Of a stretch of 64,000 bases of DNA, positions 49,109 through 58,346 are shown piece after piece. The translations under genes were made by a program, and so were the position numbers. This DNA comes from Actinomycetospora straminea (GTDB taxonomy: Bacteria; Actinomycetota; Actinomycetes; Mycobacteriales; Pseudonocardiaceae). The notes under the pieces were generated by a model. The model did no database searches and was not told where the DNA came from. It saw only the letters and a program-made list of their open reading frames with translations. How positions within the stretch are numbered: position 1 is the stretch's first letter; the number at the start of each line of letters is the position of its first letter. The stretch is taken from contig NZ_JAQZAN010000007.1 in the NCBI RefSeq assembly GCF_028737255.1, forward strand, positions 167,478 to 231,477, written 5' to 3'.

Positions 49109-51070
49109 ATGACACAGACGACCGAGACGCTGTGGCGCCCCACGGCGGACCGCATCGCGAGGTCCCCGCTGCGGGCCTACCTCGACTGGCTCGAGGAGCG
49201 CGAGGGCCGGACGTTCGCCGACCACGACGCCCTCTGGCGCTGGTCGGTCGAGGACCTCGACCGGTTCTGGCTCTCGATCGTCGAGTACTACGAGGTGGCG
49301 TTCTCCAGCCCGTGGACGCGGGTGCGCACCGACGAGGAGATGCCGCACACCCGCTGGTTCCCCGGCGCGCGGCTGAACTGGGCGGAGCACATGCTCCGCC
49401 GCGGCGCCGACGACGACGTCGCGGTCGTGTGCGTGCAGGAGGGCGGGGTGCCCGCCCGCGAGATGACCTGGGGCGAGCTGCGCCGCGCGGTGGCCGCGGC
49501 GGCCGGCTGGCTGCGCCGGGCGGGGGTACGGCCCGGCGACCGGGTCGGGGCCTACCTGCCGAACACCGAGCACGCGCTGGTCGCGTGCCTGGCGACGGCC
49601 GCGGTCGGCGCGGTGTGGGCCTGCTGCTCCCCGGACTTCGGCGCCGAGGGCACCACCGGGCGCCTCGCGCAGCTCGAGCCGACCGTGCTCGTCGCCGCCG
49701 ACGGCTACCACTGGAACGGCAAGGTCGTCGACCGCGGCGAGGTCGTCGCCCAGCTGCGCGAGAACCTCCCGACGGTGCAGCACGTCGTCCACGTCCCGTA
49801 CGTGTTCGACCGGCCGGACCCCGAGGGCACGACGCCGTGGTCCGACCTGCTGGCCCACGACGAGCAGCTGGAGTTCGAGCAGGTCGAGTTCTCCCACCCG
49901 CTGTGGGTGCTGTTCACCTCCGGCACCACCGGGCTGCCCAAGGGACTCGTGCACGGCCACGGCGGGATCACCCTGCAGGGCCTGCTGTGGTCGGGGCTCT
50001 ACGGCGGCTTCCGCGAGGGCGAGCGGATGTTCACCTACACCTCGACGGGCTGGGCGCTCTGGAACATCGAGCTCGGCGCCATGACCCAGGGCGCGAGCAT
50101 CGTGCTCTACGAGGGCGCGCCCAACCACCCGCCCGGCGCGGTGTGGGAGGTCGCGGCCCGGACCGGCGCCGACGTCGTGCTCATGGGCGCCGGGGTCGTG
50201 ACGGCGACCGCGAACACCGGGGTCTCGCCGCGCCGGGAGCACGACCTGGGCCGGCTGCGCCACGTCATGCTCAGCGGCTCCGCGCTGCCCCCCGACGGCT
50301 ACCACTGGCTGATGGAGCACGTCGGCCCCCAGATCCGCATCGACTCGACCAGCGGCGGCACCGACGTCTCCGGCTCGTTCGTCGGCGCCAACGAGTACGC
50401 CCCGGTGCAGGTGGGACGCATCGGCGGCCCGATCGCCGGGGTCGACGTCGCGGCGTGGGACGACGAGGGCCACCCCGTCGTCGACGAGGTGGGGGAGCTC
50501 GTCATCACCCAGCCCATGCCGTCGATGCCGGTGTACCTGTGGAACGACCCCGACGCGGTCCGCTACACCGAGTCCTACTTCGACACCTGGCCCGGCGTCT
50601 GGCGCCACGGCGACTGGGTGACGATGCACGGCGACGGCAGCGTCTCCATCCACGGCCGGTCGGACTCGACCCTCAACCGCGGCGGCGTGCGGCTGGGCAG
50701 CAGCGACTTCTACGACGTGCTCGAGACAATGGAGGAGATCGCCGAGACGCTCGTGATCGGTGTCGACCTGCCCGACGGCGGCTACTGGCTGGGGCTGTTC
50801 GTCGTGCCCGCGCCGGGCCACGAGGTGGACGAGGCGCTCCGGGAGAAGATCGTGTCGACGCTGCGGTCGCGGCTCACGCCCCGGCACGTGCCCGACGAGA
50901 TCCTCACCGCGCCGGCCGTGCCGCACACGCTGACCGGCAAGCGGCTCGAGGTGCCGGTCAAGAAGCTCTTGTCGGGGCGGCCGCTGGACAAGGCCGCGAA
51001 CCTCTCCTCGGTCGACGACCCGGAGGCGCTGCGCTGGTACGCGCGGTTCGCGCAGGAGCGTTCGGGCTGA
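49109..51070 (+). CDS. acetoacetyl-CoA synthetase (AMP-forming)
   Basis: A 653-residue acyl-CoA synthetase. The N-terminal ACAS_N domain has FWLSIVEYYEVAFSSPW and MPHTRWFPGARLNWAEHML; the P-loop is LFTSGTTGLPKGLVHGHGG at about 272; WNIELGAM and IRIDSTSGGTDVSGSFVGANE are acetoacetate-ligase-specific; RSDSTLNRGGVRLGSSDFYDVLE is the hinge; LTGKRLEVPVKKLL carries the catalytic Lys. It salvages acetoacetate, for example from ring-cleavage or PHB/ketone metabolism. ATG at 49109 is chosen over GTG at 49103 for spacing from GAGG (49097-49100). The TRIC gene overlaps its stop. Confidence 0.92.
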   Translation: MTQTTETLWRPTADRIARSPLRAYLDWLEEREGRTFADHDALWRWSVEDLDRFWLSIVEYYEVAFSSPWTRVRTDEEMPHTRWFPGARLNWAEHMLRRGADDDVAVVCVQEGGVPAREMTWGELRRAVAAAAGWLRRAGVRPGDRVGAYLPNTEHALVACLATAAVGAVWACCSPDFGAEGTTGRLAQLEPTVLVAADGYHWNGKVVDRGEVVAQLRENLPTVQHVVHVPYVFDRPDPEGTTPWSDLLAHDEQLEFEQVEFSHPLWVLFTSGTTGLPKGLVHGHGGITLQGLLWSGLYGGFREGERMFTYTSTGWALWNIELGAMTQGASIVLYEGAPNHPPGAVWEVAARTGADVVLMGAGVVTATANTGVSPRREHDLGRLRHVMLSGSALPPDGYHWLMEHVGPQIRIDSTSGGTDVSGSFVGANEYAPVQVGRIGGPIAGVDVAAWDDEGHPVVDEVGELVITQPMPSMPVYLWNDPDAVRYTESYFDTWPGVWRHGDWVTMHGDGSVSIHGRSDSTLNRGGVRLGSSDFYDVLETMEEIAETLVIGVDLPDGGYWLGLFVVPAPGHEVDEALREKIVSTLRSRLTPRHVPDEILTAPAVPHTLTGKRLEVPVKKLLSGRPLDKAANLSSVDDPEALRWYARFAQERSG

Positions 51071-51726
51071 CCGCCGCCGTCCCCGCCTCGACCGCCGCGT
51101 CCACCGCCGCCCTCGTCCTCGACCTCGCGGGCACGTTCGCGTTCGCGCTCAACGGGGCGCTGACCGCCGTGCGGGTCGCGCGGCTGGACATCGTCGGCGT
51201 CGTCACCCTCGGCATGATCACCGCGCTGGGCGGCGGCATCCTGCGCGACGTCCTGCTCGGCGCGCTGCCGCCGGCGACCTTCAGCGACTGGCGCTACCTC
51301 CTCGTGGCCACCGCGGGCGGGCTGCTCGCCTTCGCCCTGAGCCGGCAGCTCGAGCGCGTCTCCCTCTCGATCACCGTGTTCGACGCGCTCGGCCTGGGCC
51401 TGTTCGCGGTCACCGGCGCGACGCGCGCGCTCGACCTCGGCGCCGGCGCCGGGCAGGCCGTGCTCCTCGGCGGGATCACGGCGGTCGGGGGCGGCACCCT
51501 GCGCGACGTCCTCGTGCGCCGGATCCCCTCGGTGCTCTCCAGCGAGCTCTACGCGGTCCCGGCGCTGCTCGGGGCGCTGGTCGTGGTGGTGGCCGACCGC
51601 CTGGGCAGCACCGCGATCACGTGGTCGCTCGCCGGTGCCGCGCTGGCGTTCACGGTGCGGATGCTCGGCGTCGGTTTCCGGCTCAACGCCCCGTCCCCGC
51701 CCGGCCGGCGCGGCACGGGCGACTGA
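51067..51726 (+). CDS. TRIC/UPF0126-family membrane channel protein, apparent CTG start
   Basis: About 219 residues and seven helices with the two glycine-rich TRIC repeats: LDLAGTFAFALNGALTAVRVARLDIVGVVTLGMITALGGGILRDVLLG and FDALGLGLFAVTGATRALDLGAGAGQAVLLGGITAVGGGTLRDVLVRRIPS. The homology begins about 15 residues after codon CTG at 51067, which overlaps the ligase stop as CTGA. No ATG, GTG or TTG lies in frame near there, and the next GTG would delete the first helix. A CTG start by translational coupling, or a longer unusual start, must be assumed. It conducts monovalent cations by family. Confidence 0.82.
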   Translation: MTAAVPASTAASTAALVLDLAGTFAFALNGALTAVRVARLDIVGVVTLGMITALGGGILRDVLLGALPPATFSDWRYLLVATAGGLLAFALSRQLERVSLSITVFDALGLGLFAVTGATRALDLGAGAGQAVLLGGITAVGGGTLRDVLVRRIPSVLSSELYAVPALLGALVVVVADRLGSTAITWSLAGAALAFTVRMLGVGFRLNAPSPPGRRGTGD

Positions 51727-51752
51727 GCAGCCCACCATCCCTACCCACCGCC

Positions 51753-52679
51753 TCAGCCGACCGCCACCAGTCCTTGCGCCGCGGCGGCGCGGGCGAAGGC
51801 GTCGACGGTGGCCCGCACGCTCGGCCGCTCGACGGCGTGGGGGAGGTGCGCGAGGACGACCGTGCGCAGCAGCGGGTGCTCGAACGGGACGACCTCGACG
51901 CCGGTCGGCGGGCAGAACACGCGGCCGAGGTCGCTGGCGAGCGTGACGCCCAGTCCGTTGGCGACCATCGCCAGCGCCGTCGCCAGCCCGTCGACCCGGT
52001 GCCGGACGTGGGGCTCGAACCCCGCCCGGCGGCACGCCGTGCGCACGGCGCGGCCGTAGTAGGTGTGCGGGCCGGAGATGATCCAGGTCTCGTCGGCGAG
52101 CTCGGCGAGGTCGGTGCCGGGGCGGTAGGGCGAGCCGGTGGGCGCCGCCAGGTGGATCCGGTCCTGGCCCAGCGGGACGACGGTCAGCCCGGGCGCCCAC
52201 GGCTCGGGGGCGTCGGGGTAGTCGAGGAGCAGGGCGAGGTCGAGGTGCCCGTGCCGCACGTCGAGGACGGCCTGCTCCTGGTCGGTCTCGGTGCTCTCGA
52301 GGGTGATGCCCGCGTGCGTCGCGGCGAGGTCGGTGATGACGGCGGGCAGCAGGCCGGCCGCCGCGGCGGCGAAGATGCCCACCGACAGCCGGGCCGACAG
52401 GTGCTGGCGCGCGCCCTCGACCGCGGCGACGGCGCGGTGCTCGGCGGCGAGCAGCAGCTCGGCCTGCTCGACGAGGACCCGGCCGACCTCGGTGAGCCGC
52501 ACCCCGCGCCCCACGCGCTCCAGCACCGGCGCCCCGACCTCGACGCCCAGCGCCTCGAGCTGCTGACTGACCGCCGACGGCGAGTAGTGCAGGGCGGCCG
52601 CGGCCGCGTTGACCCCGCCGCGGCGCGCGACCTCCCGCAGCGTGCGCAGGCGGCGCAGCGAGAGGTCCATGAAGCCCAT
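51753..52679 (-). CDS. LysR-family transcriptional regulator
   Basis: A 308-residue LTTR. The winged helix is LRRLRTLREVARRGGVNAAAAALHYSPSAVSQQLEALGVEVGAPVLERVGRGVRLTEVG (about 8-66); the C-terminal substrate-binding domain is from about 90, ending with GLATALAMVANGLGVTLASDLGR. The start could also be the Met at codon 4. It is divergent by 65 bases from the formylglycine-generating enzyme gene, so it may control sulfatase activation in response to a sulfur or aromatic signal. Confidence 0.9.
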   Translation of the reverse strand: MGFMDLSLRRLRTLREVARRGGVNAAAAALHYSPSAVSQQLEALGVEVGAPVLERVGRGVRLTEVGRVLVEQAELLLAAEHRAVAAVEGARQHLSARLSVGIFAAAAAGLLPAVITDLAATHAGITLESTETDQEQAVLDVRHGHLDLALLLDYPDAPEPWAPGLTVVPLGQDRIHLAAPTGSPYRPGTDLAELADETWIISGPHTYYGRAVRTACRRAGFEPHVRHRVDGLATALAMVANGLGVTLASDLGRVFCPPTGVEVVPFEHPLLRTVVLAHLPHAVERPSVRATVDAFARAAAAQGLVAVG

Positions 52680-52744
52680 CCCAACAGTTCCGCCCGCCGT
52701 TGTCCGCTGGTGCCGAACGATCGCGGGGGCGAGACTGGACGCTC

Positions 52745-53620
52745 GTGACAGGCACTCCCCGAGTCCCCCGCGGCCAGGTCCCGATCGCCGGCGGCGCGTT
52801 CGCCATGGGGGACCACCACGGCGACGGCGACCCCGCGGACGGCGAGGGCCCGGTGCACCGCGTCGTGCTGAGCCCCTACGCGATCGACGCCACCACCGTC
52901 ACCAACGCGGCGTTCGGCCGCTTCGTCAAGGACACCGGCTACGTCACCGACGCCGAGCGGTGGGGCTCCTCCGCGGTGTTCCACCTCGCCTTCACCGGCG
53001 ACCGCGCCGACGTCCTGAGCAGCGTCGACGCCGCCCCCTGGTGGCTCGCCGTGCGGGGAGCGAGCTGGCGGCGGCCGGAGGGCCCGGGGTCGTCGGTCGG
53101 CGACCGCGCCCAGCACCCCGTCGTCCACGTCTCCTGGAACGACGCCACGGCCTACGCCGCGTGGGCGGGCCGGCGGCTGCCGACCGAGGCCGAGTGGGAG
53201 TACGCCGCCCGCGGCGGGCTCGCGGGCGCCCGCTTCCCCTGGGGTGACGAGCTGGGCCGTCGCTGGAACCTCAACACCTGGCAGGGTCGGTTCCCCACCG
53301 AGAACACCCGAGACGACGGCTACCTGACCACCGCGCCCGTGAAGACCTACCGGCCCAACGGCTACGGGCTCTGGCAGACCGTCGGCAACGTCTGGGAGTG
53401 GTGCGCCGACCGCTTCGCCGCCGACTGGTACGCCCGCTCCCCGGAGCACGACCCCGTCGGGCCGGACGAGGGGAGCGCCCGCGTCATGCGCGGGGGCTCC
53501 TACCTCTGCCACGACTCGTACTGCAACCGCTACCGGGTCGCGGCCCGGACCTCGAACACGCCGGAGTCGAGCTCCGGGAACCTGGGCTTCCGCTGCGCGG
53601 GTCGGTGTGGGTCAGTGTGA
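52745..53620 (+). CDS. formylglycine-generating enzyme (sulfatase-modifying factor)
   Basis: 291 residues of FGE-sulfatase fold: QVPIAGGAFAMGD, IDATTVTNAAFGRFVKDTGYVTDAERWG, VHVSWNDATAYAAWAGRRLPTEAEWEYAARGG, and near the end VMRGGSYLCHDSYCNRYRVAARTSNTPESSSGNLGFRCA. Cys255 and Cys260 correspond to the copper-binding pair of aerobic FGE, so it should oxidise the Cys of sulfatase CxPxR motifs to formylglycine. Its sulfatase partner is encoded convergently and overlaps it by nine bases. The GTG at 52745 is chosen by homology; an open frame continues 45 bases upstream. Confidence 0.93.
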   Translation: MTGTPRVPRGQVPIAGGAFAMGDHHGDGDPADGEGPVHRVVLSPYAIDATTVTNAAFGRFVKDTGYVTDAERWGSSAVFHLAFTGDRADVLSSVDAAPWWLAVRGASWRRPEGPGSSVGDRAQHPVVHVSWNDATAYAAWAGRRLPTEAEWEYAARGGLAGARFPWGDELGRRWNLNTWQGRFPTENTRDDGYLTTAPVKTYRPNGYGLWQTVGNVWEWCADRFAADWYARSPEHDPVGPDEGSARVMRGGSYLCHDSYCNRYRVAARTSNTPESSSGNLGFRCAGRCGSV

Positions 53621-55972
53621 CGCCATGACCCGCCGGTGCCGGCCCTCCGGCTCGGGTCCCGGCTCGGGCTCCGGGGCGGTGAGCTCCACGCGCACGGAGC
53701 GGACGGTGCCGGTGAAGGCGTTGTCCCCGGTCGCGTAGTCGTCGGTGACCGGGGTGCCCAGGTCGACGCCGACGTCGAAGGTCTCGTCGAACGAGAAGTA
53801 GTACGGGACCGTCGCGTCCACCCGCACCGCGCCCACGACGAGCCCGTCCACCCGCAGCGTCGCCGTCCCGCCCCGGCCGTCGCGCCCGCCGTCGTAGGCG
53901 AAGTCCGTGCGCACCTCGTGCCGCCCGGGGGCGAGCGCGTGGTCGGCGCGGACGGTGTGCCGACGCAGGCCGAAGAAGTTGTAGACGTAGCTGGCCCGCC
54001 CGCCCGCGACGTAGAGCGCCCAGCCGCCGAAGCGCCCGCCCTGCGCGACGAGGACGCCGTCGCCGCCGCCCGCCGGCGCCTCGACGTCGGCCACCACCGC
54101 GTGCGACCGGTTCTTGATGTTGGGCACCGCTTCCTCGATGAGGCGCCGGGTCGAGCCCCGGAAGGTCACTGACGTGCGGTCGCCGACCAGGTCGAGCCGG
54201 CCCGCGAGCCGGGGGTTCTCCCGCTCGGTGACCCGGTCGTCGAGGGGGAAGACCTGGTACTTCGCCGCCTCGACGAGGAACAGCTCGCGCAGCCGGGCGA
54301 GGAGCTCGGGGTGCTCGGCGGCGACGTCGTGGGCCTGGCTCGGGTCGGTGGTGGTGTCGTAGAGCTCCCAGACGTCGTCACGGAACCCGCCGCTGTCCGT
54401 CGGCACCATCTCCCAGGGCGTGCCGTGGCGCGTCACCGCCGTGAACCCCTCGTGGTAGACGCCGCGGTTGCCGCACATCTCGAAGTACTGGGTGCGCCGG
54501 CGGTCGGGGGCGTCCGGGTCGGCGAACGTGTAGCGCATGCTCGTGCCGTCGACCGGCTGCTGGGGCGTGCCGTCGACGCTGGTGGGCTGCGGGATGCCGG
54601 CGCACTCCAGGACGGTCGGCAGCACGTCGACGACGTGGTGGAACTGGTGGCGCAGCCCGCCGCGGTCGGCGATGCCGGCGGGCCAGTGCACGACGAGCCC
54701 GTCGCGGGTGCCGCCGAAGTGCGAGGCCACCTGCTTGGTCCACTGGTAGGGCGTGTTCATCGCCAGCGCCCAGCCGACCGGGGCGATCGGGTAGCTCGCC
54801 GGGCCGCCGATCTCGTCGAGGTGGCCGAGCATGTCGGTCGGGTCGTCGACCATGCCGTGGCCGAGGCGGTGCTCGACGTGCGTGCCCTCGATGCCGCCCT
54901 CGCCCGACGCGCCGTTGTCCCCGAGCAGGTAGAGGAACAGCGTGTTCTCCATCGCCCCGAGCTCGTCGAGCGCGGCGACGAACCGGCCGAGCTGGGCGTC
55001 GGCGTGCTCGGTGAACCCCGCGTAGGTCTCCATGAACCGCGCGCCCAGCGCCCGTCGGGTGTCGTCGAGGTCGTCCCAGTGCGGGACCCCGTCGGGCCAC
55101 GGGGCGAGCTCGGTGTGTCCGGGGACCACGCCCAGCGCCTTCTGCCGTGCGAGCGTGGCCTCGCGCAGCCGGTCCCAGCCGCCGTCGAACTCGCCGTCGT
55201 AGCGCTCGCGCCACTCCGGGGCGACGTGCAGCGGGGCGTGGGAGGCGCCGAAGGCGAGGTAGGTGAAGAACGGGCGGTCGGGCGTCAGGGAGCGCTGGGT
55301 GTGCACCCAGTCGACGGCGCGGTCGACGAGGTCCTCGGACAGGTGGTAGCCGTCCTCGGGGCGCCGGGCGGGCTCCACGGGCGTCGTGCCCTCGTAGAGC
55401 AGCGGGTACCAGTGGTTCATCTCGCAGGCCATGAACCCGTAGAAGTGGTCGAACCCCTCGCCGGTGGGCCATCGGTCGAAGGGGCCGACGGGGCTGATCT
55501 CGGCCGGCGGGGTCTGGTGCCACTTGCCGAACGCCGCGGTGCTGTAGCCGTTGCCCTGCAGCACGCGGGCGAGCGTCGCGGCGCTGCGCGGGCGGTAGCC
55601 GGTGTAGCCGGGGGCCGAGGTCGCCATCTCGGTGGTCGCGCCCATGCCGACGGCGTGGTGGTTGCGGCCGGTCATCAGCGACTGGCGGGTGGGGGAGCAC
55701 AGGGCCGTGACGTGGAAGCGGGTGAAGCGCAGCCCGTCGTCGGCGAGGCGGTCGGCCGTCGGCATGCGGCAGGGCCCGCCGAACGCGCTGGAGCTGCCGA
55801 AGCCGAGGTCGTCGAGCACGACGAGCACGACGTTCGGTGCCTCGGCGGGCGGCTCGGTCGGCCGGACCGGGTCGAACGGGCGCGGCGCCCCGTCGGGCCC
55901 GCACGTCGTGATCGCCCGTCGTGGCACGTCCGGCTCCGGCAGGACGCGTCGGCCTCCGGTGGGCACACCCAT
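53612..55972 (-). CDS. type I sulfatase (arylsulfatase family)
   Basis: A 786-residue alkaline-phosphatase-superfamily sulfatase. The N-terminus has NVVLVVLDDLGFGSSSAFGG (metal-binding Asp pair). The active-site Cys92 lies in ALCSPTRQSLMTGRNHH, matching CxPxR, the substrate of the adjacent FGE. Other ligands are in FTYLAFGASHAPLH and LFLYLLGDNGASGEGG. The C-terminal ~250 residues form a beta-rich extra domain with YYFSFDETFDVGVDLGTPV. No signal peptide is evident, suggesting cytoplasmic action. It probably releases sulfate from aryl or alkyl sulfate esters. Confidence 0.93.
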   Translation of the reverse strand: MGVPTGGRRVLPEPDVPRRAITTCGPDGAPRPFDPVRPTEPPAEAPNVVLVVLDDLGFGSSSAFGGPCRMPTADRLADDGLRFTRFHVTALCSPTRQSLMTGRNHHAVGMGATTEMATSAPGYTGYRPRSAATLARVLQGNGYSTAAFGKWHQTPPAEISPVGPFDRWPTGEGFDHFYGFMACEMNHWYPLLYEGTTPVEPARRPEDGYHLSEDLVDRAVDWVHTQRSLTPDRPFFTYLAFGASHAPLHVAPEWRERYDGEFDGGWDRLREATLARQKALGVVPGHTELAPWPDGVPHWDDLDDTRRALGARFMETYAGFTEHADAQLGRFVAALDELGAMENTLFLYLLGDNGASGEGGIEGTHVEHRLGHGMVDDPTDMLGHLDEIGGPASYPIAPVGWALAMNTPYQWTKQVASHFGGTRDGLVVHWPAGIADRGGLRHQFHHVVDVLPTVLECAGIPQPTSVDGTPQQPVDGTSMRYTFADPDAPDRRRTQYFEMCGNRGVYHEGFTAVTRHGTPWEMVPTDSGGFRDDVWELYDTTTDPSQAHDVAAEHPELLARLRELFLVEAAKYQVFPLDDRVTERENPRLAGRLDLVGDRTSVTFRGSTRRLIEEAVPNIKNRSHAVVADVEAPAGGGDGVLVAQGGRFGGWALYVAGGRASYVYNFFGLRRHTVRADHALAPGRHEVRTDFAYDGGRDGRGGTATLRVDGLVVGAVRVDATVPYYFSFDETFDVGVDLGTPVTDDYATGDNAFTGTVRSVRVELTAPEPEPGPEPEGRHRRVMASH

Positions 55973-56124
55973 GGGTTCCTCCCCTTCGCTCGGCGCGCGC
56001 GTCGGCTCGACGCGTCGGCGCGGGATGTGGCCTCGACGAGGGCAACGCTGCCGCCACGGAGGCCACCCACAGCCTCACCCGGAACGATCGTTCACGTCCA
56101 GCGAGTGATCGAGCACGACGTCGT

Positions 56125-57390
56125 TCAGCGCAGGTGCACGGTCGGGGCGGCGGTGGGACCGGCGAACAGGTGTCCGCGGACGAGACCGCCGTGCACGGTG
56201 CGGACGGCGACGAGGGCCCAGGCGGCGACGAGCAGCAGGTAGAGCGCGATCGCGGCGACGTCCAGGGCCGGCAGCGGCACCCGGGCGGCGAGGGCGCTGG
56301 TGCCGGTCACGAGGGTGCCGACGGGGAAGGTGAAGCTCCACCAGGTGAGGCTGAACGGCAGGCCGCGGCGGGCGGTGCGCAGCGTGACGGCGGCGGCGAG
56401 GGCGAGCCAGATCACCGCGAAGCCCCACACGGGCACGCCGTAGAGCAGGCCGAGGACCGCGGCGCCGGTGGCGTAGGGCTCGGGGAGGGCGCCGGCCGCC
56501 TGGGTGCCGAGCAGGTTGACCGCGGTGATCGACTGCCCGAGCGGGCCGAGCACGATCCACGTCGTCGGCACGGCCGCGGCGGGCCCGGTGCCGTGGACGA
56601 CCAGCCGGCGCCAGATCTGGGGCAGGAGCGCGAGGGTGGCCAGCACGGCCGCGCCGACCATCGCCGTGCAGGCCAGCAGCATGGTGGTGCGCGCCGTGCC
56701 GGCCGCGAGGTGCGGGATCAGCAGCGCGCCGTCGGCCGCCGAGACCATGGGCGGCACGACCGGCATGAGCCAGGCGCCCGAGACGGCGTCGTCGCGGACC
56801 TCGTGGCGGATGATCATGAGGTAGGGCACGCCCACCGCGGTCGCGAGGCCGAGCACGGTGCCGATCGCCCACAGCGTCCCGCTCACCGCGACCGCGGTCG
56901 TCGTCCCGAGCACCGGCGGGCCGAGCAGCACCGCGCCCGCGCCCACGGTCATCACGGCCATGGCGACCGCCCCGTAGGACTGCGCCATCACCGGGTCGGC
57001 GGCGTGGCCCCGCGCGGTCTCGGTGTGCCGCACCCAGTGCACGCCCCAGGCCGCGACGAGGGCGACGAGCAGGAGCGCGGCCAGCCCCCACACCACCGTC
57101 GCGAACGCCGTCAGCCCGGGGAACCGGACCGGCAGGCTCGCCGCGGCGCCGCCGACGATCCCGGTGCCCATGACCGTCGAGAACCAGTTCGGGCCGAGGT
57201 GGGCGACCACGTCGCGCGGGTGCTCCAGCTCGCGCAGCAGGCGGCGGCGCGCCGGCCGGGGGTTCGGGGCCGGCCGCTCGTCGCGGGACGGGGCGAGGGC
57301 GCCGGGGTGCGGGACGGTGGCCTGGAGCATGGCGTCGAGGTTCGTCGCGCCCGTCGCCGGGCGGTAGGGACGCCGATCTTGTCGGGTCAT
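56125..57390 (-). CDS. SLAC1/TDT-family membrane transporter
   Basis: A 421-residue protein with ten hydrophobic helices after a cytoplasmic N-terminus. HLGPNWFSTVMGTGIVGGAAASLP (the NWF-x-xxMGTGI motif) and LTWWSFTFPVGTLVTGTSAL are hallmarks of TehA/SLAC1/TDT carriers of anions such as sulfite, tellurite or C4-dicarboxylates. Proximity to the sulfatase makes sulfite or sulfate-ester export conceivable. The first Met (57390) leaves only 11 bases to the divergent LysR start; the Met at codon 21 (57330) would give a more usual promoter gap. Confidence 0.88.
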   Translation of the reverse strand: MTRQDRRPYRPATGATNLDAMLQATVPHPGALAPSRDERPAPNPRPARRRLLRELEHPRDVVAHLGPNWFSTVMGTGIVGGAAASLPVRFPGLTAFATVVWGLAALLLVALVAAWGVHWVRHTETARGHAADPVMAQSYGAVAMAVMTVGAGAVLLGPPVLGTTTAVAVSGTLWAIGTVLGLATAVGVPYLMIIRHEVRDDAVSGAWLMPVVPPMVSAADGALLIPHLAAGTARTTMLLACTAMVGAAVLATLALLPQIWRRLVVHGTGPAAAVPTTWIVLGPLGQSITAVNLLGTQAAGALPEPYATGAAVLGLLYGVPVWGFAVIWLALAAAVTLRTARRGLPFSLTWWSFTFPVGTLVTGTSALAARVPLPALDVAAIALYLLLVAAWALVAVRTVHGGLVRGHLFAGPTAAPTVHLR

Positions 57391-57401
57391 AACCTGGGGT
57401 T
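57391..57401. promoter_or_regulatory. 11-base palindromic gap between divergent start codons
   Basis: AACC-TGG-GGTT fills the whole gap between the transporter ATG (57390) and the LysR GTG (57402). If the upstream starts are right, both mRNAs must be near-leaderless; if the transporter starts at 57330, this is an ordinary LysR-operator position. Confidence 0.4.
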
Positions 57402-58340
57402 GTGCCTCTGCCGTCCCGGGTCGCCGACCTCACCCCCTACGACCTGCTGTTGTCGGTGGCGGCGCTGGGCAGCATGGGCCGGGCGGCGCGGGCGCACGGC
57501 GTCAGCCAGGCCGCCGTCAGCGCCCGCCTCCGCGCCCTCGAGGGCGCGGTCGGGCTGACGCTGCTCGACCGGGGCCCGCGAGGGGCCCGGCTGACCGGGG
57601 CCGGCGCGCTGGTCGTCGACTGGGCGCGCCGCACCGTCGACGCCGCCGAGGCGCTGGACGCGGGGATCACCTCGCTGCGCAGCGCCCAGGCGACGCGGCT
57701 GCGGGTCGCCGCGAGCATGACGGTCGCCGAGTACCTGCTCCCGCGCTGGCTGGTCACCCTCCGCCGTGAGCTCCCGGCGACGTCGGTGTCGCTGAGCTCG
57801 CGCAACTCCGGCGAGGTGGCCGCCGACGTCGTCGCCGGTGCGGCGGACGTCGGCTTCGTCGAGGGGCCGTCGGTGTCCGAGGACCTCGACCGCCAGGTCG
57901 TCGCCCGCGACCGCCTCACCCTGGTCGTCGCCCCGCAGCACGCCTGGGCGCGCCGGCGCCGGGGCATCGACCCCGCGAGGCTCGCCGCGACCCCGCTCGT
58001 GGCCCGCGAGGCGGGGTCGGGCACGCGGGCCGCGCTGGAGGCGGCCGTGCGCGCGGTGGACGGCGGCGCCCTCGCCGACCCGGTCCTCGAGCTGTCGTCG
58101 ACCACCGCGATCAAGGGCGCGGTGGCCGACGGCATCGCGCCCGCCGTGATGAGCTCGCTCGCGGTCGCCACCGAGGTCGCCGACGGGTCGCTCGTCGCCG
58201 TCCCGGTCGCCGGACTGGAGCTCGAGCGACGGCTCAGCGCGGTCTGGCCGCGGGGGCGCCCGCTGGTCGGACCGGCCGCGCACCTGGTCGGGATCGCGGC
58301 GCGCCCGTCGCGCCACGCCGAGGGCCCGGCGCCGTCCTGA
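57402..58340 (+). CDS. LysR-family transcriptional regulator
   Basis: A 312-residue LTTR: YDLLLSVAALGSMGRAARAHGVSQAAVSARLRALEGAVGLTLLDRGPRGARLT (helix-turn-helix) and an effector domain with RLRVAASMTVAEYLLPRWLVTLRRELPATSVSLSSRNS, GFVEG and AREAGSGTRAALEAAV, resembling CysB/Cbl-like regulators of sulfur and C1 metabolism. It is divergent from the SLAC1/TDT transporter and is its likely regulator. GTG start. Confidence 0.9.
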   Translation: MPLPSRVADLTPYDLLLSVAALGSMGRAARAHGVSQAAVSARLRALEGAVGLTLLDRGPRGARLTGAGALVVDWARRTVDAAEALDAGITSLRSAQATRLRVAASMTVAEYLLPRWLVTLRRELPATSVSLSSRNSGEVAADVVAGAADVGFVEGPSVSEDLDRQVVARDRLTLVVAPQHAWARRRRGIDPARLAATPLVAREAGSGTRAALEAAVRAVDGGALADPVLELSSTTAIKGAVADGIAPAVMSSLAVATEVADGSLVAVPVAGLELERRLSAVWPRGRPLVGPAAHLVGIAARPSRHAEGPAPS

Positions 58341-58346
58341 GCGGCG

